DNA of 55,839 bases from Paenibacillus sp. ACRRX (GTDB taxonomy: Bacteria; Bacillota; Bacilli; Paenibacillales; Paenibacillaceae): assembly GCF_022346885.1 (NCBI RefSeq), contig NZ_JAKRNK010000015.1, positions 1 to 55,839 of the forward strand. The letters run 5' to 3'. The notes below the pieces were generated by a model that did not search any database, was not told the DNA's origin, and saw only the letters and a list, made by a program, of their open reading frames with translations. Shown piece by piece: positions 30,201 through 33,428 of the stretch (position 1 is its first letter; each line of letters opens with the position of its first letter). The position numbers and the translations under genes are program-made.

Positions 30201-31864
30201 GGAGAGTTAATCTGGACGGTCCAGTTACAATTGGCCGACCAATTAGCAATACTGAAATATTTATATTAGACCGTAATTTGCAGCCTGTACCTAGTGGTAT
30301 AGTAGGTGAGCTATATATTGGCGGGGCGGGACTAGCAAAAGGTTATTTGAACCGTCCAGATGCGACTGGAGAACGATTTATTAAGAACCCGTTCAATCGT
30401 AGTCTCTATGATCGTATTTATCGCACAGGAGATTTAGTGAAATATAGGTCTGATGGAAGTATAGAATATATCGGGCGAACGGATAGTCAACTAAAAATCA
30501 GAGGTTTTCGAATAGAGCTAGGTGAAATTGAGGCTGTCCTAAACCTTCATCCCGATATTTCGCAAGCTGTCGTACTAGCCGAGGAGACTGAGGAAGGGGA
30601 TAAGCAGTTAATCGCATATGTGACTGGAAGTGGAGATGTAAAGTCATGGAGGAAATATCTGGTCGAACGTTTGCCGAGTCATATGGTTCCTGGTCTCTTT
30701 GTAAGTGTGAGTGTTATGCCATTGACACCAAACAATAAGATCGACCGAAATGCTTTGAGTCATTATAAATCAGAAGTAAATGCAACAAGCAACAAATCAA
30801 TTAATCCTCGAGATAGTATAGAGTATCAACTGGTTCAGATGTGGAAAGAACTGCTGCCTCATGAGAATATCACAATTAAAAATGATTTTTTTGAGTTGGG
30901 TGGCCATTCCTTGATGGCAATTAAGTTATTATCTAAAATTCATAATCATTGGGGCGCATCTTTACAGGTGTTAACTTTCTTCCAAAATTCAACAATCGAA
31001 AAATTGGCGAGGCTAATCCGTCAGGAAAGATTTGAAGACTGCAACACATCTGAAATTATGATTAATATGTCAACAACAACACAACAACCATTTTTCTGTA
31101 TCCATCCAGCTGGGGGAAATATTTATTGTTATAACCAGCTAGCTAAGTTGTTGAAAGGCAAGTGTTCGTTTTATGGTATACAATCCCCATTCTTAGAGAA
31201 TGAGGGTGTAGACTTAGGCTTGGAAGAAATAGTGGATTTTTATTTAGATGAAATTAAAAAGGTGCAGCCTAATGGTCCTTACATGCTTGGGGGCTGGTCA
31301 TTAGGTGGAGCTATTGCATATGACCTCGCTTGTAAGTTAGAGCAAAGAGGAGAGTCTGTGAGTCTTCTTGTGCTTATGGATACGATGCTGGCTAAAGGGA
31401 ACCGGTATGAATTCTCAGAGGAAGCAGCTATTTTGGAACTCGAAGAATTGATGTCTGATCAACCCTCGCCGATAGTGGATGTTTTTGAAGAACGGACTAT
31501 TCAAAATAGATATCAGAACATTCTAGATCAGGCTAAAAGAAGTGAAATGCTGCCGGAAGACTCTGAAATAAGTAGCATTGAACGAATCATTGATACTTAT
31601 AGGTATAACATGCAGCTTTTATGTAGTTATGAAGCAGTAAAATATAACAGTAAAGTTGTGTATTTCAAAGCACAAGAAGGGGAAGATCTGCTACACGATT
31701 GGAATGAAGTGTTGACAGGAAGTATGGAAACTTATTATGTAGAAGGTAAACATGCAGATATGATGAATTCGCCTGCAGTAGATAGGATAGCAGAAAAATT
31801 AGCCGATGAAATTGATTATATCAATAATAAATCGGTTAGGCCTACATTCTCTACAAGCAAGTAA
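15269..31864 (+). CDS. NRPS, modules 4-8 with thioesterase: Asn, Tyr-like, aromatic, Pro, Gly
   Basis: This 5531-residue synthetase has five C-A-PCP modules and a terminal thioesterase. Pocket residues read by alignment are: module 4 D-L-T-K-I-G-E-V-G-K (Asn); module 5 D-A-S-T-V-A-A-I-C-K (Tyr-like); module 6 D-T-S-T-I-A-A-V-C-K (aromatic, non-standard second residue); module 7 D-V-Q-F-I-A-H-V-V-K (Pro); module 8 D-I-L-Q-L-G-M-I-W-K (Gly). The five C domains keep HHxxxDG, with first His at 144, 1195, 2244, 3291 and 4354. PCP serines are 1003, 2052, 3099, 4161 and 5214. The thioesterase has GWSLGG with nucleophile S5344 and a late GKHAD with H5495. No E domain is present. The start is ATG 15269, overlapping the previous stop (ATGA) after AGAGGAAG. 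The first C domain begins with the same docking-like segment as the upstream protein. Release may be hydrolytic or by macrolactonization on Thr2; the sequence does not say. Confidence 0.95.
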   Translation: MSEIIDIYGLSPIQKGMLFHTLYDQHEQHSSSYITQLSFQIKGCLDFDSFEQAWKLMIERHDIFRTTFEWGESEEPFQVVFHDASFSLKLKDWSTLSKVDLNQKTRQYMESDRAEGFQLDEAPLMRVTIITEGELSYRVIWTYHHLLLDGWSIPLVLSEVVRYYDSVSGGTALSLPTLPSYKNYIKWLKQQDSHQAEKFWRNELNGFKTPTSLQMIQTNTDKIYGYDELTYYLTLKQTKELTEWARTNQVTLNTVIQGAWAFLLSRYSGEKDVVYGVTSSGRTSELPNIDKMVGLFISTLPARIQAPNQAKIRDWMRSLQLKDMYRRQYEYTSLIDIQGWSEIERGTPLFQSLFVFENYPIEIGELSTTFQIHDFQGREQTNYPFSLIVTPGDQISLKFMFDRSKFDQDTVNRIYGHLNQVLTEIVTNNKETLGDISYLTPTEQKQVIEYWNDTTSEYPRQSVVHALFEQQVLQQPQAIAAIFEDMEGLAYNELNEQANRLAHFLIKKGVGPESLVGICMERSLDMIVCLLGILKAGGAYVPLDPTYPEQRLRYIVDDATISIVITQEKLCEVLPKCADLICIDNIRDQLLKESAHNPPIQVSADNLAYVIYTSGTTGNPKGAMVTHRGLVNYVWWANKIYLGEKKLHFPLYTSLAFDLTVTSIYVPLISGNQIIIYEEGDPLLKLYDIIEDQRIGIIKLTPAHMKALEGVPRSSSVTKLQKLIVGGEKLTTESAHKIYDQFNQTVKIYNEYGPTETTVGCMTYIFDNQATLMESVPIGVPADNVIIYVLDDSLKPVTYGVYGEMYIAGDGLARGYLNRPELTEEKFITNPFVDGQKMYKTGDIARRLQDGNLEYVDRIDNQVKIRGYRIELGEIEAVLSQHPTVKQVVVLAREDEPGNKRLVAYIVANNAGEHYEEWIRFAKSKLPSYMLPTNFITLESFPLTLNGKINTKALPVPHMQLAQNCYVAPRNSLEELVASIWGEILGEEKVSIYDSFFDLGGHSLLATQVVSRIREAFEIDLPLRELFEHTTVEALTERIIQLRRVARTEPLINFQTVGRDKVIPLSYAQQRLWFLDRLDPNSAQYNISNVWRFKGAWEVEVLKNKLNGMFERHEILRTVIKEQDGIPTQSIQNYQAQTWDVIDLSKISSEEQEAEIKRLMGIEALKPFDLIKGPLIRIQWIQVASDDWVFLSSLHHLISDGWSMNIFMKEWLSLYEAEVTGKGVQASSCPLQFADFTVWQREWLTEKELEHQLQYWRQLLSGDIPVLQLPIDSLRPSVQAGRGATHRTVISQDLYLRLKALSRQENATLFMTLLAAYQGFLSRYTGQKDILVGSPISNRHHKGTEGIIGFFVNTLVYRANLSYDPTFQDLLGQMRQQALLAHDYQDVPFEKIVEAIQPERSLSHSPIFQTVFNWVTDVRERYEWDKRTLELIDEPSSVSKFDLTMTIAELSDGLSVMFEYNTDLFYDATIVRMGDHFVNWLNEVTMKFEEPLSKLELMSKPELKLVLEEWNSTSVNYPQGVVTDLIGKQANFRPDDIAVVFESEYLTYKELDERSNQLAHYLLNRGLVSEQVVGVCLERSLDMIVGIVAVLKAGGAYVPMDPAYPPLRLQYMLQDAKIKWVLTQDHLNEWIPAETDCICLNLEKQRIAEESVFIPDSKITCNSLAYVIYTSGSTGNPKGVLIEHKGLFNLVLAQIDLFQITSESKVIQFASFSFDAAVSEIFTSLAAGATLYIASQEDVMPTQPLTNFLRNNKITHATLPPTVLGMLNDKGLTDLLVVVSAGSTCTEELATRWSKDHIFINAYGPTEVTICATGGIYCGHNQPPIGRPIANMTTYVLDDNLQPLPIGVAGELYVGGAGVARGYLGQAALTAEKFILNPYDSSLTPSRLYKTGDLVKLLPTGELVYLGRIDNQVKLRGYRIELGEIEEVLSKHPTVTDVAVVVRENGSDEVQLIAYIVGSGEGHVSEWREYVKLQLPSYMVPAFFVKMDALPLNSNGKINKEELPDPAHEVMYEHSTAPRTPVEQLIASIWTQVMGIDRVGIFESFFDLGGHSLLATQVASRLRETFDIEVPLRELFEHSTIVELAKVIEELRSGGTSSPSVELVPVDLEGPLPLSYAQQRLWFLNQLEPDSSSYNIASAWRLTGTWNIEALHQGLNEVINRHESLRTNIKAYDGTPVQQINTFQLEACRVLDLTSLPVDRRGAEINRLVQIEAEAPFNLKQDSLIRTQYIQVGVEEWILLCTMHHIISDGWSMDILLREWLSFYEASLKGGSVLLSPLPVQYSDFAVWQRKWLKEEAMERQLKYWVELLSGDLSVLQMPTDRPRPTVQTHRGANYRLELPSGLMDKLQTLCEQENVTMFMLLLAAYQGFLSRYTSQEDILVGCPIANRNHKDIEGLIGFFVNTLVYRSNVTSDLSFKQLLSQVRRQALEAYEHQDVPFEKIVEAIQPDRSMSHSPIFQTMFSWQTESRMMPQFSDRAIEIYGSEVSTTKFDLTLTMGVHENGLEAIFEYDTDLFDASSIVRLAGHFQNWLQEICTRSSERISDLEIMSAAEVELITQGWNQTSVAYKQDKLVQDYIEEHATYHPEALALIYEGKTLTYKALNEQSNQLANYLRKNGIQKEELVGICVGRSLEMIVSILAVLKAGGAYVPLDPTYPVQRLQHIVQNADIGLIINGGQRQEWIPTATKVINLDQDLERVANENKDTPISYSTSSSLAYVIYTSGSTGKPKGVMLEQHGLCNLVLSEKEIFNLKLGSRVVQFASFSFDTSVSEIFSTLVSGATLFLGSKQDLMPVEPLTQFLKENHISHATLPPAVLSMLDESDFPELQVIISAGSACAEETARKWSEGRVFINAYGPTEITVCATAGIYGGMGTPNIGRPYPNKKAYVLDRIGQPVPIGVAGELYIGGVGLARGYLNAPELTNERFLPNPFGNVIGERMYRTGDLVKYLPDGKLEYIGRIDNQVKIRGFRIELGEIEAVLNECASIKQAVVVAREDQPGNKQLIAYVVGSGDSSIWRGHVKGQLPSYMIPAYFVRLDAIPLTHNGKVDTKALPVPNMVLSEYPYTAPRTKEELLLASVWAQVLEIERVGVSDSFFELGGHSLLATKAVSRMRDAFGIEILLRELFEHPTLEEMAKRINELEQQGLKINESKLMPVSREERLPLSYAQQRLWFIDRLEPNSATYNIPNAWRLQGEWNIQLLQTGLEELIERHEVLRTVINEQEGIPIQVIREHKPQKWDTLDISYLPVERREVEMKRLMAEQFEKPFDLEKGPLLRAQWIQVGSEEWILLCVLHHIISDGWSMGILIKEWLDIYERLEAGLLPNLSPLPVQYADFTKWQQERLKEEEIGKQLEYWKTRLAGNLPVLQLPSDRPRPGIQTYRGAIHRRMLPKPLLERLKAFGQQRNVTMFMLLLAAYQGFLSRYSGQKDILVGSPISNRNQTEIEGVIGFFSNTIVYRSDLTDDPTFEELLLQVRQQALYAHDNQDVPFEKVVEAIQPERSMSHSPIFQTLFNWVMDPQELPDWSDRKIEVLDSFISISKFDLSVVLGETKEGLEVLFEYNTDMFNTSTIERMGDHFGHWLNEVCSHAGLRLSSHSLISEEERKLVLEEFNHTEIDHPSDYLITDLIDMQSIKCPETVAVIFEATELTYHELDQRANQLANFLKKHSVGPEFLVGICMERSVDMVIGVLAILKAGGAYVPLDPTYPQKRLQMVIEDAGIKTIITQVDLLQFLPEELDFICFDRDGDAIAQQSTDSPSSKATPENLAYVIYTSGSTGRPKGVSMHHRPLVNLLLWQMRTMERSRGVRTLQFTSLNFDVSFQEIFSTWASGGTLILVSEDTRRDPARMLPYIIDHRVERLFLPFVALDQFAQEVCKSTLNSSNLKEVITAGEQLRITASILGLMKKYPDMKLHNHYGPSETHVVTSYTLSGDQSLWPTLPPIGRPIDNVQLYILDENYHPVPIGVAGELFVAGRAVARGYYQQEDLTKERFIKNPFVDEFSSILYRTGDLVRRLTDGNIEYLGRIDNQVKIRGFRIELGEIEAVLSDNPGVKQVAIVAREHRSGSKQLVAYVVGEGTEGIWKDYIKERLPDYMVPSQIVKLDSMPLTPNGKIDKQLLLTMQLVNSGQSSFVHPRNAAEELVATVWGQILGIENIGIHDSFFELGGHSLLATQVASRLRELFDIELPLRELFEYITVESLTDRIAHLRKKERQLLLPALKAEVRTELLPLSYAQQRMWFMDKLEPNGTVYHIPCAWRLNGVWQIEALQQAFNGIIERHESLRTVFQEVDGTTVQLIKTYMPQKWRVNDLTSISSLDERELVMKQLLQSQLEAPFDLENGPLIRVEWIQMDKEELVVLCLMHHIISDGWSLDILVHEWLTLYEAITKNEPPALQAPLVQYADFSIWQRRWMTDELMDRQLEFWRNQLAGELPILQLPTDRPRPSVQSYRGATYQVFMPDALLEKIKGLSRQENTTLFMTLLAGYQGFLSRYTGQLDILVGSPIANRNYKEIENLIGFFVNTLVYRADMSQNPTFKQLLAQVRKQALAVHEYQDVPFEKIVEAVQPQRNLSHSPIFQTMFNWRAKGTQITDLNEKKVEWLQSSMTSAKFDLTLGMSEVDEGLNVAFEYNTDLFDASTIERLTGHFEHWLHQVIDYPDQPISGLDMMCEEEKHTVLKLWNDTGMEYSRDKLLHEWIEQQANEDPEAVAVRFEDTLLTYQELNSQANQLAHYLRKRGVGPDCLVGICVERSLKMVVGLLGIMKAGGAYVPLDPSYPKHRIEYMLQDAEINIIIAEGSVLTLLPEGMDVISLDQDFEQISLESNISPEQSVSLDNLAYVIYTSGSTGNPKGVMLQHGSLLNFMYAMKIKFDLTSGDNWLALTSISFDISILELFFPLISGATVVVVSKDQVLDGKELITMIERQHISYVQATPMVWRLLLNSGYQPSESMTLLVGGEMLPAALAEDLVKGGSKVYNMFGPTESTIWSTMWRVNLDGPVTIGRPISNTEIFILDRNLQPVPSGIVGELYIGGAGLAKGYLNRPDATGERFIKNPFNRSLYDRIYRTGDLVKYRSDGSIEYIGRTDSQLKIRGFRIELGEIEAVLNLHPDISQAVVLAEETEEGDKQLIAYVTGSGDVKSWRKYLVERLPSHMVPGLFVSVSVMPLTPNNKIDRNALSHYKSEVNATSNKSINPRDSIEYQLVQMWKELLPHENITIKNDFFELGGHSLMAIKLLSKIHNHWGASLQVLTFFQNSTIEKLARLIRQERFEDCNTSEIMINMSTTTQQPFFCIHPAGGNIYCYNQLAKLLKGKCSFYGIQSPFLENEGVDLGLEEIVDFYLDEIKKVQPNGPYMLGGWSLGGAIAYDLACKLEQRGESVSLLVLMDTMLAKGNRYEFSEEAAILELEELMSDQPSPIVDVFEERTIQNRYQNILDQAKRSEMLPEDSEISSIERIIDTYRYNMQLLCSYEAVKYNSKVVYFKAQEGEDLLHDWNEVLTGSMETYYVEGKHADMMNSPAVDRIAEKLADEIDYINNKSVRPTFSTSK

Positions 31865-31873
31865 TTAATGATA

Positions 31874-31925
31874 AATATCAGTATGTTGATTATAATAATC
31901 GACATACTGATATTATTTTTATTTT
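31874..31925 (+). terminator. Rho-independent terminator of the NRPS operon
   Basis: The perfect 13-bp arms AATATCAGTATGT and ACATACTGATATT (31874-31886 and 31902-31914) extend inward through GATTA/TAATC. ATTTTTATTTT follows. It lies 10 nt after the NRPS stop codon. The 160 bases from here to the tRNA genes hold no gene. Confidence 0.85.
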
Positions 31926-32014
31926 ATCCAAATTATTGGCTATGTTTACGTAACCATTAATTAATCCCACTTTGAGGCTAGATAATTAACCATAATATGG
32001 TGAAACAAATAGTG

Positions 32015-32043
32015 TTGCTTTTTTATTTTTGTTATGATATATT
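32015..32043 (+). promoter_or_regulatory. Sigma-A-type promoter of the first tRNA quartet
   Basis: TTGCTT (32015-32020), a 17-bp spacer and TATATT (32038-32043) lie about 43 nt before the first tRNA-Gly. The second quartet has a similar and better-matching promoter, which supports this one. Confidence 0.65.
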
Positions 32044-32085
32044 ATTTCTTGTCGCCTCTCCGGTAAGGAAAGTCGAGATCACAAT

Positions 32086-32160
32086 GCGGACATAGCTCAG
32101 TGGTAGAGTATCGCCTTGCCAAGGCGAGGGTCGCGGGTTCGAATCCCGTTGTCCGCTCCA
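32086..32160 (+). tRNA. tRNA-Gly(GCC), copy 1
   Basis: The cloverleaf is complete: acceptor arms GCGGACA and TGTCCGC, anticodon loop TTGCCAA (GCC), GGTTCGAATCC T-arm, CCA encoded. Length 75 nt. It is identical to the copy at 32506-32580. Confidence 0.97.
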
Positions 32161-32168
32161 TAACATTT

Positions 32169-32245
32169 GCGCCCTTAGCTCAGCTGGATAGAGTGTTTGA
32201 CTACGAATCAAAAGGTCGGGAGTTCGAATCTCTCAGGGCGCGCCA
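32169..32245 (+). tRNA. tRNA-Arg(ACG), copy 1
   Basis: Acceptor arms GCGCCCT and AGGGCGC, anticodon loop CTACGAA (ACG, read as ICG after deamination), CCA encoded, 77 nt. It is identical to the copy at 32589. Confidence 0.97.
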
Positions 32246-32260
32246 TTTTCATACTAATGT

Positions 32261-32337
32261 CGGGACGTAGCTCAGCTTGGTAGAGCACTTGGTTTGGGAC
32301 CAAGGGGTCGCATGTTCAAATCGTGTCGTCCCGACCA
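32261..32337 (+). tRNA. tRNA-Pro(TGG), copy 1
   Basis: Acceptor arms CGGGACG and CGTCCCG, anticodon loop TTTGGGA (TGG), T-arm with GTTCAAATC, CCA encoded, 77 nt. It is identical to the copy at 32681. Confidence 0.97.
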
Positions 32338-32344
32338 TCTATAT

Positions 32345-32418
32345 GCGGGTGTAGTTCAATGGTAGAACTTTAGCCTTCCAAGCTAATAGCGTGGGTTCGA
32401 TTCCCATCACCCGCTCCA
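32345..32418 (+). tRNA. tRNA-Gly(TCC), copy 1
   Basis: Acceptor arms GCGGGTG and CACCCGC, anticodon loop CTTCCAA (TCC), CCA encoded, 74 nt. It is identical to the copy at 32765. Confidence 0.97.
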
Positions 32419-32440
32419 TTTATACTCAATGATGTTAATA

Positions 32441-32469
32441 TTGCTTTTTAGTAAAGAACATGATATAAT
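32441..32469 (+). promoter_or_regulatory. Sigma-A-type promoter of the second tRNA quartet
   Basis: TTGCTT (32441-32446), a 17-bp spacer and a perfect TATAAT (32464-32469) lie 36 nt before the tRNA-Gly(GCC) of copy 2. Confidence 0.8.
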
Positions 32470-32505
32470 ATTTGAGTGTGATCTAAATCTAACCTAATAC
32501 ATATT

Positions 32506-32580
32506 GCGGACATAGCTCAGTGGTAGAGTATCGCCTTGCCAAGGCGAGGGTCGCGGGTTCGAATCCCGTTGTCCGCTCCA
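32506..32580 (+). tRNA. tRNA-Gly(GCC), copy 2
   Basis: Same sequence as the copy at 32086: anticodon GCC, CCA encoded, 75 nt. Confidence 0.97.
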
Positions 32581-32588
32581 TAATATTT

Positions 32589-32665
32589 GCGCCCTTAGCT
32601 CAGCTGGATAGAGTGTTTGACTACGAATCAAAAGGTCGGGAGTTCGAATCTCTCAGGGCGCGCCA
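32589..32665 (+). tRNA. tRNA-Arg(ACG), copy 2
   Basis: Same sequence as the copy at 32169: anticodon ACG, CCA encoded, 77 nt. Confidence 0.97.
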
Positions 32666-32680
32666 TTTTCATACTGATGT

Positions 32681-32757
32681 CGGGACGTAGCTCAGCTTGG
32701 TAGAGCACTTGGTTTGGGACCAAGGGGTCGCATGTTCAAATCGTGTCGTCCCGACCA
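32681..32757 (+). tRNA. tRNA-Pro(TGG), copy 2
   Basis: Same sequence as the copy at 32261: anticodon TGG, CCA encoded, 77 nt. Confidence 0.97.
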
Positions 32758-32764
32758 TCTATAT

Positions 32765-32838
32765 GCGGGTGTAGTTCAATGGTAGAACTTTAGCCTTCCA
32801 AGCTAATAGCGTGGGTTCGATTCCCATCACCCGCTCCA
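32765..32838 (+). tRNA. tRNA-Gly(TCC), copy 2
   Basis: Same sequence as the copy at 32345: anticodon TCC, CCA encoded, 74 nt. Confidence 0.97.
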
Positions 32839-32852
32839 TATTTTACAGTGAT

Positions 32853-32877
32853 GCCACCTTACTAGGTGGCTTTTTTT
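32853..32877 (+). terminator. Terminator after the tRNA cluster
   Basis: GCCACCT (32853-32859), the 4-nt loop TACT and AGGTGGC (32864-32870) are followed by seven T. No comparable terminator lies between the two quartets. Confidence 0.93.
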
Positions 32878-32880
32878 ATT

Positions 32881-33428
32881 ATGATTAGTATCCAGACAAG
32901 ATTCGCTCCCCTTGATATTACCCTTATTTTATCTTTTAGTATGAGGTTATCAGTGCAGATTTGAATGATCTGCTTGTTAACTTTAACTGTACAATGATGG
33001 AGTAAGAAAATTCATAATTGATCGATGAAGATCCAATGTGCTGTCAAAAGCCCCAATCAACTGCAAATCATATTAATCTCAAATGGGTATGCTCAGATTG
33101 TATTTCCTCGGAATACATTCCTCCTAATTTGTACGTTTAATGCAAAATGAATGCGCTTACCAGACGTGAAATATAATGATTACCAATTCAATAAATGCAT
33201 CGTTTGTTCATAAATAACATACGATGATAGTTACAAGGAAACAACGAGGAAAAGGCGCTGTACAAAGACGAACAGCAGGGGAAATAGGAATTTAGCACGT
33301 TCCTAAAGTGTCATGAAACCAGGTTTGATTTTTCAAATAAAAGTAAAGATTTTCGCCACAGATTGTAGTATGATGGTAAGAAAGTCTAAAAAACAGTGCA
33401 AACTGGGTTGGATAAGAGGGGGAGACGA
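32881..33428 (+). other. Gene-free region before ppc
   Basis: I see no coding region or tRNA in these 548 bases. A short inverted repeat, TAGGAA (33285-33290) with TTCCTA (33300-33305), and a lone TATGAT at 33369-33374 without a convincing -35 are the only signals noted. The ppc promoter probably lies here but cannot be assigned. Confidence 0.6.

Larger units (their letters stand above)
32086..32838 (+). repeat. Tandem duplication of a four-tRNA transcription unit (420-bp offset)
   Basis: The block 32086-32418 recurs at 32506-32838. All four tRNA genes are identical and the spacers differ at only two seen positions (taaCatttgc/taaTatttgc and atactAatgt/atactGatgt). The promoters before each block are alike but diverged, so the duplication probably included the promoter. 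Confidence 0.93.

Noticed and set aside
33369..33374. TATGAT as the ppc -10 box
   Set aside because: No acceptable -35 hexamer at 16-18 bp spacing.
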